Below are positions 34,244 through 44,400 of a stretch of 64,000 bases of DNA, piece by piece; the stretch's first letter is position 1; every line of letters begins with the position of its first letter. The notes beneath the pieces are model-generated. The model was not told the DNA's origin, searched no databases, and saw nothing but the letters and a program-made list of their open reading frames with translations. Location: positions 62,001 through 126,000 of the forward strand of contig JAFTPU010000014.1 of NCBI GenBank assembly GCA_017463105.1, read 5' to 3'. The position numbers were made by a program, and so were the translations under genes. The DNA comes from Clostridia bacterium. GTDB lineage: Bacteria > Bacillota > Clostridia > Christensenellales > Borkfalkiaceae.

Positions 34244-37078
34244 ATGAGAAAATCCATTAAAAAGCTTCTGTTGCTTTGCACGTCGTTGGTCATGTGCGCC
34301 TCGTTCGCCTTTGCTACGGCTTGCAACGACGACGAAAGTTCTTCCGCGCCCTCCAATACGGCGACCGATACGGAATCGGAAACCGCCGACGATACGGGTA
34401 GCGACTATACGGGCGACACGGGCTCGTCCGACAGCTCGGACGACAGCTCGGACGACGGCGAGGACGTAAATTATATTTACCGTATCAAGGTACAAAATCC
34501 CACGGGCTACGGCATGCGCGGGATCACCGTTTCGCTGTACGACGGCGAAACGAAGCTTGCGTCGAAAACGACTTCCGCCGCGGGCTACGCCGTTTTCAAG
34601 GAGGCGGATATTTCCGTCGCGGGCGAATACGCTGTCGAACTCGAAAATATTCCCGTAGGTTACGTTTTGGGCGACAAAACGTACGTTACGGAAAACGAAA
34701 CGGGCGCCCAGCTTCAGATCCCCCTCACCCCTACGGGCGTGATCGCCTCGACCGCTCCGAGCGGCACGAGTTATAAGCTCGGCGACGTGATGTACGATTT
34801 CGAGGTAAAAACCTCGGACGGCTCCACCTTCAAGCTTTCGGAAGCATTGAAGGAAAAGAAAATGGTCATGCTCAATTTTTGGGCGACGTGGTGCGGTCCC
34901 TGTAAATCGGAATTCCCCGCAATGAACAATGCGTACTATTCGTATCAAAACGACGTTTCCATCCTCGCGATGAGCACGACGGACGACGATACCGCCGTGG
35001 CAAATTATAAAAAGACCAGCGGTCTGCTCTTCGATATGTGCAGAAGCCAAGCGAGTCTTACCACGATGTTCAACACCGCGGCGATCCCGACCACCGTCAT
35101 GATCGACCGTTACGGCGTGATCGTGTTTTACGAAGCGGGCTCGATGACCTCGGTAAACGACTTCACGGAAAAATTTGCGGCGCTCGTCGAGGACGATTAT
35201 CAATCCAAGATCTGGGGAACGGACGAGGATACCGCTCTTCCCGACGACGACACCCCCGCCTATACGCTTCCCAACGTGGACGCGCCCAAGCTTTCCGACG
35301 TGGAAACGGCGCTCGGCGCGACCGATTTCACGGCTTCGTGGAACGAACAGGACGAATACTCGTGGCCTTGGCTTATCAGCGACGACGGGTCGCATATCTA
35401 TTCCTCCAACCCCATCGACAGCTCCTATTCCGAGCTCTATCTCGACTTTACGGTGAGCGAAGCCTCCGCCGTAACGTTCGAGTATTACATAAGCTCGGAA
35501 GAGGATTACGACAACCTTTACGTGCTTATCGACGGTACGATCATCCACTCGATCTCGGGCGTTAAAGAGGGCTGGAACACCTGTCTTGCGTACGTATTCG
35601 ACGAGGATTGGCAGATTCGCGACGAAAACGAGGCGCTCGTCGAGCACCGACTCGCCCTGCTCTTCCTCAGAGACGAAGAAGGCGCGGCGGGCGAAAACGT
35701 TGCCAAAGTGAGAAACCTCCGCATCGTTCCCGCAAACGAGTTGGGCGCAAACGTCGGCTCGACCGTATTCAAGTATGCGGCGACGCAACTCGGAGACGAA
35801 AGCTCCCCTACGCAATATACGAGCTACGTAAACGCGGTATATTCGGAAGCGGACGGCTATTATCACGTGGATACGGAAAACGGTCCCATTCTGTTCGCGA
35901 ATATGATGTACGCGTCGCTTTGGAACGAAACGAGCGTGTGGCAGCTTGCCTATAACGGCTACTGTGTGGACGAGGACGGCAACGACCTGACCGCGCCGCT
36001 CGAACAGCACGCGTGGGTGTCGGTCAACAATATGACGAACAACGGCTACACGCCCGTAACGGAGGAGCTGAAGCTGTTGCTCGAAGCCGTTACGAGATAC
36101 ACCGTGCTCGGTCAGAAATGGGAAGGCGATTGGCACGAAAACGAATGGTTGGAGCTGTGCGTTTACTATCAGCCTTACGGCAACGCGACGCAGATGGCAG
36201 ACCCCACGAAGGGCATTTCCTTCCATGCGGCGATCGAAATGAATCCGCTCGAAGAGAAGAACGGCGTTCTTTCCTCCTCGACGACGGTAAGCGTTCCGTT
36301 CTCGATCAATCCCCGCGGCTTCAAGTATAAATTCACGCCGACGACGGCGGGCGTTTACAATATCTATTCCACGGGCAGCTACGATACGGAATGTTTCCTC
36401 GTGGCAAGCGATCAAACGACCTTCCTCGGCACGTACACCGACGTGATCGGCGCAACGACGAGCGGCACGGACGAAAGCGGCAACCCCGTTTTGGTGGCGG
36501 ATATGAACTTCAACTTCCACTACTATTTCGAGGCGAACACCACGTACTATATGCTGTTTACGACCTTCCTCGACACGGTAGCGGATTACGAAGTCGTGAT
36601 TAAATACGTCGGCGAAACGTACGATTATCTTACGAACGCGGCGACGGGTCCGTACAGCGCGAATCTGTCCACGATGGAAATGTATCTTCCCGACGCGATC
36701 GATTACGCATTGGGCAACGACGGCTATTACCATTACAAAAACGAGGACGGCACGCTCGGCTCGATCATTTACGTAGACTGTCTTAAAGCGACGGCGTTCT
36801 TCCCGAACAATTCGCTCAAGGACATCTGCGATCAGGCGACGAAATACGACGTCGACAAGAGAGCGTTCTATATCGACGGCGTCGATTATACGGGCAAGGT
36901 GCAACAGCTTTGCTTCAAGTCGCAGCAAAATTCGGGCGAGCTGAAAGGCTTTATGCCCGTTGACGAAGCCACCTACGAATTGCTCCGTACCATTACGACG
37001 TCGGATAAATACGAGGGTCTGTACAATTCGTGGCTGATGCTTTGCTACTATTATAAGACGTTGGGTCCGAGCGCGTGA
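34244..37078 (+). CDS. Large lipoprotein with a thioredoxin (TlpA-like) domain and repeated C-terminal units
   Basis: A 944-residue surface lipoprotein (lipobox ATAC, Cys27) with an acidic Asp/Ser/Thr linker to about residue 73. Then come a beta domain (77-165), a TlpA/AhpC-type thioredoxin domain (about 175-315) with WCGPC at 216-220 and the cis-Pro in AIPTTVMID, and a beta-sandwich (about 360-495). A repeated unit occurs twice (about 537-646 and 826-941), each starting DGYYH and ending NEWLELCVYY or NSWLMLCYYY; between them lies a PPC-like beta domain (about 685-790). It probably catalyses thiol-disulfide exchange outside the membrane. Substrate unknown. Confidence 0.85.
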   Translation: MRKSIKKLLLLCTSLVMCASFAFATACNDDESSSAPSNTATDTESETADDTGSDYTGDTGSSDSSDDSSDDGEDVNYIYRIKVQNPTGYGMRGITVSLYDGETKLASKTTSAAGYAVFKEADISVAGEYAVELENIPVGYVLGDKTYVTENETGAQLQIPLTPTGVIASTAPSGTSYKLGDVMYDFEVKTSDGSTFKLSEALKEKKMVMLNFWATWCGPCKSEFPAMNNAYYSYQNDVSILAMSTTDDDTAVANYKKTSGLLFDMCRSQASLTTMFNTAAIPTTVMIDRYGVIVFYEAGSMTSVNDFTEKFAALVEDDYQSKIWGTDEDTALPDDDTPAYTLPNVDAPKLSDVETALGATDFTASWNEQDEYSWPWLISDDGSHIYSSNPIDSSYSELYLDFTVSEASAVTFEYYISSEEDYDNLYVLIDGTIIHSISGVKEGWNTCLAYVFDEDWQIRDENEALVEHRLALLFLRDEEGAAGENVAKVRNLRIVPANELGANVGSTVFKYAATQLGDESSPTQYTSYVNAVYSEADGYYHVDTENGPILFANMMYASLWNETSVWQLAYNGYCVDEDGNDLTAPLEQHAWVSVNNMTNNGYTPVTEELKLLLEAVTRYTVLGQKWEGDWHENEWLELCVYYQPYGNATQMADPTKGISFHAAIEMNPLEEKNGVLSSSTTVSVPFSINPRGFKYKFTPTTAGVYNIYSTGSYDTECFLVASDQTTFLGTYTDVIGATTSGTDESGNPVLVADMNFNFHYYFEANTTYYMLFTTFLDTVADYEVVIKYVGETYDYLTNAATGPYSANLSTMEMYLPDAIDYALGNDGYYHYKNEDGTLGSIIYVDCLKATAFFPNNSLKDICDQATKYDVDKRAFYIDGVDYTGKVQQLCFKSQQNSGELKGFMPVDEATYELLRTITTSDKYEGLYNSWLMLCYYYKTLGPSA

Positions 37079-37103
37079 CCCCCGATTCGGAGTGACAAAC
37101 GAA

Positions 37104-38726
37104 ATGATAAAAATCAAAAAGATCTTTTACCTTTGTCTTGCCCTCACGGCTTGCTGTTCGTTTGGCTTTGCGGGCTGTAACGACCACAAATCCGAGTCCT
37201 CGCCCGTAAACACCGACACCGAGCAATCGGGAAGCGGCGATACGAGCGGCGACGACGGATACGACGAGTGCGAACACGAATGGGTATGGACGCTTGAAAA
37301 AGAACCCACCTGTACGGAAAACGGCACGAAAACCGCCGTATGCACGATCGACTCCGCACACAAACAAACTTTGCCCGTCGAAAAACGCGGACATGAGTTT
37401 GACAACGGCGTTTGCGTGCGTTGTCAAAGCACCCCCACCGTTCCCGCCGCGCCGGACTTGATCGAATACGTCAATAACTACGACGAGGGCAATCCTTTCG
37501 AGGAAAGGGGCGAGACGGGCGAAGAGTACAACCGTTACGAAGTGAAATTGAACGAAAGCGACGGCTATTACGAATTCGAGATCGGCAGAGAGAAAACGTG
37601 GTTATCCCTTTCCGTTCCCGAAGCGGGACAGTACGCGATCTACACGGTCGGCAACCTTCCCGACGGCGTTTCGATCACGCGATACGACGCAAGCGTGTTT
37701 TACATCCCCGCCAACGGCGAAAAGGCGCGTGTTTTGGGCGAAAACGACTTTTTACCCGCGGGCACGCTTTTCTCCGACGTGAATTGCGCGACGACGTATT
37801 GGAATACGCAATGGCGCGCGACGTGGTCGCTCGAAGCGCCCGTCGGTTCCGTCGTTAAGGTCCGTTTCGTGCGTATCGGCGCCCCCGCATGGACGCCCTC
37901 CTACGTATACGAGACCGTCGTCCCCACGCAGATCAACGGCGTAAAAGCGCCCGAGGGCGCGGAAACGCATACGCCCGTCGACGTGCCTTACGAAAGCGGC
38001 TATTTCTACGACGAAACCTGCGGCTATTACCGCATGGGCACGAAAGACGCCCCCGGTGAAATCATTTACGCGGCGATCTCCGCCCCCGCGGCCCGTCTTT
38101 TGGGCGAGCAGAAATTCACTACGATACAATACGAAGGAAACAATCTCTCCCTCGGCGACGGATACACGGTGGACGGCGATTATTTCGTAAAAAATTACGT
38201 TTCGTTTATCATGAACAACGGCGGCGACCAAAACGCAACGGCGGACGCGACGGCAAATTGCTATCAGAATTACGTGAACTCCGACGGCTTGTATCCCGTA
38301 ACGGCGGAGCTGTACGACTTCCTTACCCTCTACGCACGGAAAAACCGACCCTTCGAAATCTCCGACGAGATCTGGAACGACGAAACCGCGCGCAAAGAAA
38401 AAGCGTGGCTTTCGGCTTGCTATTATTACGAGGAGCTGGTACTCGGTTCGGCGGACCGTCCTATCGAGATCCTCCCCGAGCAATTCGGAACGGATATCGC
38501 CGTCGACACGATCGAATGGGATTACGTTTACTACACCGTGACCGCGGGAAGCGCGGCTTGCACGATCGCGTGCGAGAATGAAAACGCGTTGCTTCTGCTC
38601 GGCGAGAACGTATTCACGGGTCCTTTCTCCGTCAAGGTCGAAGCGGGCGAAACGGTAACGTTTATGCTGGCGGCAACGGACGGCTCGGCGACCTCCTACG
38701 CGATACGGATAACGACCGACGCATAA
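37104..38726 (+). CDS. Lipoprotein, 540 aa, with a cysteine-rich ribbon and one repeated unit
   Basis: Lipobox FAGC puts the lipidated Cys at residue 25. After a short acidic linker comes a Cys/His-rich segment (about 56-108; CEHEW, PTCTENGTK, VCVRCQ) of the kind found in surface proteins of gut Firmicutes, possibly metal binding. A beta domain (about 115-265) follows, then one copy of the unit seen in the preceding gene (about 305-447, ending WLSACYYYEELVLG) and a PPC-like C-terminal domain. I chose the ATG at 37104 with GGAG upstream; a GTG at 37092 is also open. Function unknown. Confidence 0.83.
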   Translation: MIKIKKIFYLCLALTACCSFGFAGCNDHKSESSPVNTDTEQSGSGDTSGDDGYDECEHEWVWTLEKEPTCTENGTKTAVCTIDSAHKQTLPVEKRGHEFDNGVCVRCQSTPTVPAAPDLIEYVNNYDEGNPFEERGETGEEYNRYEVKLNESDGYYEFEIGREKTWLSLSVPEAGQYAIYTVGNLPDGVSITRYDASVFYIPANGEKARVLGENDFLPAGTLFSDVNCATTYWNTQWRATWSLEAPVGSVVKVRFVRIGAPAWTPSYVYETVVPTQINGVKAPEGAETHTPVDVPYESGYFYDETCGYYRMGTKDAPGEIIYAAISAPAARLLGEQKFTTIQYEGNNLSLGDGYTVDGDYFVKNYVSFIMNNGGDQNATADATANCYQNYVNSDGLYPVTAELYDFLTLYARKNRPFEISDEIWNDETARKEKAWLSACYYYEELVLGSADRPIEILPEQFGTDIAVDTIEWDYVYYTVTAGSAACTIACENENALLLLGENVFTGPFSVKVEAGETVTFMLAATDGSATSYAIRITTDA

Positions 38727-38745
38727 AACCGAACGTATACGAAAG

Positions 38746-38774
38746 CCCGACCGAAGCGTTTCGCTTCGGTCGGG
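38746..38774. terminator. Bidirectional terminator between the lipoprotein and redox operons
   Basis: A perfect 13-base-pair stem with a TTT loop (38746-38758 with 38762-38774), placed between convergent genes. The plus strand continues TAATTTTATT. Confidence 0.85.
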
Positions 38775-38795
38775 TAATTTTATTATCGATATTTC

Positions 38796-39386
38796 TTACA
38801 GTACGCTTTCGATCTGCGTTTGCAGACTTTCGTAAGTCATTGCGCCGTCTCCCTCGTAGACGACGATACCGCTCTTATCCACGATAACCGTCCTCGGCAA
38901 CGACCCCGAGCACCCCATTGCCGTACACGTTTCCGTTTCCAGCCAACCGACCGTGAGGGAGAAATCCCGCCAATCGCTTTCGGGCGCGTACGACTTCCAA
39001 CCCTCTCGATTCATCCATGCCGCCGCGGCGTCTATCGTAGAAGTCACGCCCGCAAGCGCGAGCACCTCCACCTTGCCCTCGTATTCCTTCTGTATACGGT
39101 CGAAATAAGGAAGCTCGTGCACGCACGCCGCGCACCACGTTTCCCAAAAATTTACCACGACCACTTTGCCGATCTGTTCGGAAAGGGTAAAGGTATTGCC
39201 GTCAACGTAAAATTCTCCTCTATCGTTTACGGCGTACGTCTGCGCCGTAAAGTCCAAACAGCGGTTCCCCTGCTTTATGCCCGATTCGGCTGCTTTATCG
39301 ATGAAATTATAATACACGAGCGCGGTACCCATCACGACGGTCGCAAGCGTACCTGCCACTATTTTAAACACGGTAGGCTTATTCAT
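38796..39386 (-). CDS. TlpA-like membrane-anchored thioredoxin
   Basis: A 196-residue thiol-disulfide protein held by an uncleaved N-terminal membrane segment (residues 9-29). The thioredoxin domain carries WCAAC (about 84-88) and the cis-Pro in SLPRTVIVD. It also has extra cysteines near residue 43 and around 154-159 (TCTAMGC). Its start overlaps the polyferredoxin stop by 8 bases, so it is the last gene of a three-gene redox operon. It likely receives electrons from, or delivers them to, the membrane partners upstream. Confidence 0.88.
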   Translation of the reverse strand: MNKPTVFKIVAGTLATVVMGTALVYYNFIDKAAESGIKQGNRCLDFTAQTYAVNDRGEFYVDGNTFTLSEQIGKVVVVNFWETWCAACVHELPYFDRIQKEYEGKVEVLALAGVTSTIDAAAAWMNREGWKSYAPESDWRDFSLTVGWLETETCTAMGCSGSLPRTVIVDKSGIVVYEGDGAMTYESLQTQIESVL

Positions 39387-40368
39387 TTTCTTTCACCTCC
39401 GTATTCAGCGTTTGCGCAACCTCTTCCGTCGTCGTTTCCTTGCGTTTGAGCATACCGTTTAAAGGCTTGATCTCGGTGTTCGCGGGCATATCCGCGTCGT
39501 TTTTGCGCACGAACAGAGACGAACCTTTCCACGATATCGCCTTTGCGGGGCATACGGAAATACATTCGCCGCAGTGGATACATTCGTGATCGCCCACCTT
39601 TTTCACGTCCATTTTGCAAACGCCGATACAAAGTCCGCAATCGGTGCATTTGTTTTTATCCAGCTTTACGCCGATGAGCGCGAGCTTACAGAAAAATCCG
39701 TACAACGCGCCGAGCGGGCACAGAAAACGGCAGAATACGCGGTAAATAAAGATACTCCCGACGATGACCGCCACGAGCACGGCGAATTTCCACGTGAACA
39801 GCGGACCGAGCACGGCGAGAAGCGTTTGATTTTTGACGTTGGACAACAGTCCCAATCCCCCCTCGAAAGTACCTGCGGGGCAGATATATTCGCAGAAGCC
39901 GGGGATCGCGAAGGACAGGGGCAGGATCACGACCAGCGCGATCAGAAGCACGTATTTAAAGTAAGAAAGCACGCGCGTCGCCTTGCTCTTTTTGAGCTTC
40001 GGCGTTTTGATCTTATAGAGAAGCTCCTGACCGAGTCCGACGGGGCACAGGAAACCGCAGATCGTTCTGCCGAGCAATAAGCCGAACAGAATGATGATAC
40101 CGAATATGTACGACGGGGTGCGGGTCTTGCTTTCGATGAGCGCGTTTTGCAACGAGCCCAAAGGACACGCGCCGATCGCGCCGGGGCAGGAATAGCAGTT
40201 CAGTCCGGGCACGCACAGATTTTTCGTCGCGCCCTGATAGATCTGTCCGTTGAAAAAGCCCTTTATGTTGGCGTTGGACAAAAGCGCCGCATAGAGCTGG
40301 ATTATTCTGCGTTTCGTGGGCGCGTGATTTTTAAACCACAAGCCGATCTTTTTGAAAAAATTCTTCAT
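39379..40368 (-). CDS. Membrane polyferredoxin (NapH/CcoG-like 4Fe-4S protein)
   Basis: A 329-residue integral membrane iron-sulfur protein. Cysteine motifs CYSCPGAIGACPLG, CGFLCPVG, CEYICPAG and CRFLCPLGA lie beside membrane segments, and a soluble double [4Fe-4S] ferredoxin domain follows (CTDCGLCIGVCKMDV and CIHCGECISVCPAKA, about 232-270). It should carry electrons across or along the membrane, here probably to the extracytoplasmic thioredoxin encoded next. Such pairs with TlpA-like and CD1871A-type genes occur in Clostridia. Confidence 0.9.
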   Translation of the reverse strand: MKNFFKKIGLWFKNHAPTKRRIIQLYAALLSNANIKGFFNGQIYQGATKNLCVPGLNCYSCPGAIGACPLGSLQNALIESKTRTPSYIFGIIILFGLLLGRTICGFLCPVGLGQELLYKIKTPKLKKSKATRVLSYFKYVLLIALVVILPLSFAIPGFCEYICPAGTFEGGLGLLSNVKNQTLLAVLGPLFTWKFAVLVAVIVGSIFIYRVFCRFLCPLGALYGFFCKLALIGVKLDKNKCTDCGLCIGVCKMDVKKVGDHECIHCGECISVCPAKAISWKGSSLFVRKNDADMPANTEIKPLNGMLKRKETTTEEVAQTLNTEVKENE

Positions 40369-40378
40369 ACGTTACCCC

Positions 40379-41209
40379 TCAGCCCAAACCTATACATTGC
40401 GTACAGATATTGATCGCTTTCATCAATACGTCGCGCATGCCGCCGTTGCTTATCCCGACGATAACGAGCACGACGCCGAGTACGCCGAGCGCTGCGCGAA
40501 CGCCGATCTTCCAACCTTTCGTCTGCATAAACGCACATTTTGCCGCCAGCTTCTCCGACAGGGTAAGCCGCTTTTCTCCGCTTTCCGTTTTTATTCCCGC
40601 TTTCGCGTTTTCCGCGATCGCTTTCTTCACCCCGTCCGTTTCGCGGATATAGCTGTATTTGCTTACAATACCCGTGCCGATACATGCCAGCATTGCGCCG
40701 AGCACCCACGGGAACACGCGCAGAAGTCTGTCCGCCGCGCCGTAATGCGAAGTGAAAAACGCCGAACCGAATCTCGGCGCGTACGATTTATCGAGCAGGA
40801 TCGTCAAAGAAACGACCAGCGCGATCAGGCACGCCGCCGCCGAAGCGATACGGAGCGTCAAACGGATATTTTTTTCCTTTTTAACAAAGCTTAAATCATC
40901 GCCGTTTGCGGGCAATCTGCGTTTGAGTTTTTCCAAAACGGCTTGCGTTTCGATATACGCTTTCGGCTTTTCTTTGTTTTGGGGGAACGTCCAACCGAGG
41001 ATCCCTCCGCCGATCCCGCCCGCGATCCAAAGCCAAAACAATACGGCGATCTCTTGAAAATGCGCCGATATATTTTGGACGGTGTATTTATCCGCCGAAA
41101 AATAGATCGAATATATCTGTACGATAAACGCGACGCCGACGACCGCCGTCCATACGGCAAGACAAACCGAATAGATCCTGCGCACCGTATTTTTTCTGCT
41201 TTCCGTCAT
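40379..41209 (-). CDS. Membrane protein with a CD1871A-like CxxC C-terminus
   Basis: A 276-residue membrane protein with about five hydrophobic segments (near 12-33, 52-75, 116-138, 160-180, 237-255). The last 45 or so residues, with GVVLVIVGISNGGM and KAINICTQCIGLG, look like the whole of the small CD1871A-type CxxC proteins that accompany polyferredoxin/TlpA genes in Clostridia, here joined to a 230-residue membrane domain. I chose the ATG at 41209 with AAAGGA upstream; a GTG at 41245 is open but poorer. First gene of the redox operon. Function inferred from neighbours. Confidence 0.83.
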   Translation of the reverse strand: MTESRKNTVRRIYSVCLAVWTAVVGVAFIVQIYSIYFSADKYTVQNISAHFQEIAVLFWLWIAGGIGGGILGWTFPQNKEKPKAYIETQAVLEKLKRRLPANGDDLSFVKKEKNIRLTLRIASAAACLIALVVSLTILLDKSYAPRFGSAFFTSHYGAADRLLRVFPWVLGAMLACIGTGIVSKYSYIRETDGVKKAIAENAKAGIKTESGEKRLTLSEKLAAKCAFMQTKGWKIGVRAALGVLGVVLVIVGISNGGMRDVLMKAINICTQCIGLG

Positions 41210-41268
41210 ATCTTTTTTCGTCCTTTCACAGTCTACGCGACACACTCCGCTCGGAGTACGACGACTAC

Positions 41269-41297
41269 ATTATATAAAAAAGAACGGAGCTTGTCAA
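41269..41297 (-). promoter_or_regulatory. Promoter of the redox operon
   Basis: Exact consensus on the minus strand: TTGACA (41292-41297), 17 bases, TATAAT (41269-41274). The leader has a short inverted repeat, ACTCCG-CGGAGT. Confidence 0.85.
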
Positions 41298-41380
41298 GCG
41301 TTTCTACGCGCACAAGCGGAAAAGGAAAGGTTTCCCTATGTGAAAATCGCATAAAAATCTCGAAATCCGCCCGTTTTTTC

Positions 41381-41409
41381 TTGTCATTTCAATCGATATA
41401 TTGTATAAT
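41381..41409 (+). promoter_or_regulatory. Promoter of the giant lipoprotein gene
   Basis: TTGTCA (41381-41386), 17 bases, TATAAT (41404-41409), about 90 bases before the chosen ATG. Confidence 0.8.
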
Positions 41410-41497
41410 ATTGTTATCCTCATTTTAATGGGGCAGTATGTGTTGCGCGCTTTTCCGAGCAACTTACCTCAGTAAATCATTGTTATACGGAGCTTTT

Positions 41498-44400
41498 ATG
41501 AAAAAATTTCTGATCGCATTACTACTTTCTCTGTCCTGTGCGTGCACGGTTGTCGCGGCGGCGGGCTGTAAAGACGACGAGAGTTCCTCCACGCCCGACA
41601 ATACGGCAACCGACACCGATTCCTCCGACTCGAGTTCGGACGATACGGTGAGCCACGCCCTTCACTTTACCCAAGACGGCACTTTCGATTACATAATGGA
41701 AACCGTCGACGGTACGGCGTACGAAAGCCTTGACGGCGTAAAGGTCAAAGAAGGCAGCTCGGTCTCCTTCAACGTGGAGCTCGGCGCGTTCTATACGGGT
41801 TATCCGATCGTTCTCGTCAACGGCAGTTCGGTCGCTATGGACGCCAACGGCTTGTATACGTTTACCGTCGAAGGCGAAACGACCGTTAAGGTGAACGGTA
41901 TTGAAAAGGACGTCTCCGATATGCAGGGCGACGGCTCGTTCAGCAACGCATTCGTCGTTACGAGACCTATCGACTTGCTGTATATCGCGGAACAGGTGAA
42001 CAAGGGCGTATCCTCGTACGTGAACGGCTCGTACGTATTGGCAAACGATATCGACTGCAAAGGCGCGGAACTCGAGATCATCGGCGATCTGAGCACGGAA
42101 AATTCCTACTTTAGCGGATCGTTTTCCAGCAACGATAACCCCGAAACGCCCGCCACGGAAAGATATACCATTTCCAATTTCACGATCTCTTCCGACTACT
42201 CCAACTACGTCGGGTTATTCGGCGCGGTATACGTAAATCCCGCCGTTACGAGCAGCGGTCTGTTCTACGGTATCAGTCTCGAAGATTTCACGATCAACGC
42301 GAGTCTCGAAAAACCCGTCGATCCCTCTTCCAAAACGATCGCTTGCGGGTCGCTGATCGCCTATGGCGTAGGCGTGCGCCTGTACATGTGCGATTCGACG
42401 AACGGCACGATCAACGTATATGCGGACAAGGACTACTTCTCCTACGTGGGCGGTCTGCTCGGCTTCCAGCAATCGTTGTATAACGAGGATTACGGCTCGT
42501 TTCCCGCCGAGGTCGCCTATTCGGCGGTAGACGTCGACGTCAACGTTTTACAGGGCTCGGTGCTGTATGCGGGCGGCGTTTCGGGTTATCTTATAACCAA
42601 TTACGCCCTCACCCCCATTCTTATCCATAACGCCTATTCGACGGGCAATATAAGCGGTGCGTTCCGCGCGGGCGGCATTGCGGGTTACCTCGGGCAATAC
42701 GGCTCGGTGAGCAATTGCTACGCGACGGGCGAGGTTTCGGCGAACGTATCGACGATGACGCTCGACACCACTCCCGAATCCTCCTACGAATATCTGCACG
42801 CCTATGCGGGCGGTTTAGTCGGCTTTGCGGATAACGACACGATCGTCAACGATTCTTTCTACGTAGGCGAAACGAAAGCGACGACCAAGAGCGGCGATCA
42901 GAACGTTTATACGCACACGGCTCCGTTGGTCGCGGGCGGCTACGAAGCGGGCGCGGTATATGCCACCTCGCAAAAATATATCGTGCTCGACTGTCTGAAA
43001 AACGAGGAAGTAAACACCGCCAAGATTTCCGAGCTGAAAGCGGCTTTGAGCTGGAACGACGCGGACTGGATCTTCTCTAATAACAGCTATCCCGTTATCA
43101 ATTACGATCCCATCGAGGAGACGTTCGGCACCACGCTGACCATTCGTTACGTAACAAAGGCGACGGACGGCAACGGCGATCCCGTCGCGATCAAGGTGAA
43201 CGAAAAGACGGAAACCACGCTGAACTATTTCGATTCCGCGGAGGGTCTCTACTATCCCCTCGCCGACGCGTTTGCGTTGGGTAGTTTATCCTATTATCTG
43301 ACGGCGGACGACGGCAAATTCCTTTCTTACGGCTATTATTTGGACGAAGCGTGCACGCTGAAAGCGCCGCTTGCGTACCTCCCCACCAAGACCTTCGGGC
43401 TTTACGTCGGTTTTGCCGACCCCGATGCGATCCTCGGCGAGTATACCGCCGTCCTTGCAGACGGCACTAAGCCCGTTACGATCACGTTGACGGCGGACGG
43501 CAAGGCAACGTACACGGACGGTTCGACGACGCGGGAAACGAATTTCCTGTACGACGGCGAAACGCTTGTGCTCGAAAGCGCGAGACTTGCGAGATATTAC
43601 GACGGAGCGATCGTTACGACGGACGACAGCGAGGACGCGAATTTCGACATCGACCGTTATCAGCTTTACGATTTTAAGGGCACCGTTGCAAACGGCACTC
43701 TGTCCCTTTACGACGGCGTTTATTTCACGGAATCCGATCCCCTCGTTGCGAAAAAGGCGTTGTTCCTCGGTGAATTTTACGGCGAGGACGGCGCGCACTA
43801 CGCCTTCTGCGGCGAATCGGGCGTGAAGGAGCTCGACGACGCGGAAAGGACCTTTACCTATACGGTAAACGGCGACGAGATCACGCTTACGTTCGCGGAT
43901 AATACGACGGCGACGTTGAACCGTTCCGAGCTTTCCGAATACGATATTTTCAAGGGCACGTGGACGAAAGCCCTTGCGATCAACAAAACGTACGCGTTCG
44001 ACGGCAAAGGCGGCTGGACGGCGAAAGCGAGCGTGAACGGCATCACCGAAACCGCGAGCGGCACGTACGAGCTTGCGAGCGACGGCAAGACGGCGACGCT
44101 CGACAACGGCTACGTGGTAACGATCGGCACGACGGGTCATCTCGAGATCGCGGGCGGCGGCAAAACGCAAATCTATTACGCCGACGGCGACGCGTTTACG
44201 GGGAAATGGATAAGCGACCGCAGTAAATCGATCGTGCTTACGTTAAACGGTATTGCCGAAAACGGCGTCGGTACGGCAAACGCCGTTTACAGCTCGGGTT
44301 ACACGTACGCGCTGACGTACGAAGCGAGCGAAACGGACGATTATTACGTTCTGTATACGGACGGCGCGGTGTTCGGCTATTTCACCCTTACCTACGCGAA

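Noticed and set aside
34199..37117. Very long open frame (972 codons) on the minus strand opposite the thioredoxin lipoprotein
   Set aside because: Its product is Arg/Val/His-rich without domains, it has no ribosome site, and the plus strand encodes a lipoprotein with a signal peptide, WCGPC and repeats. It arises from the codon bias of the real gene.
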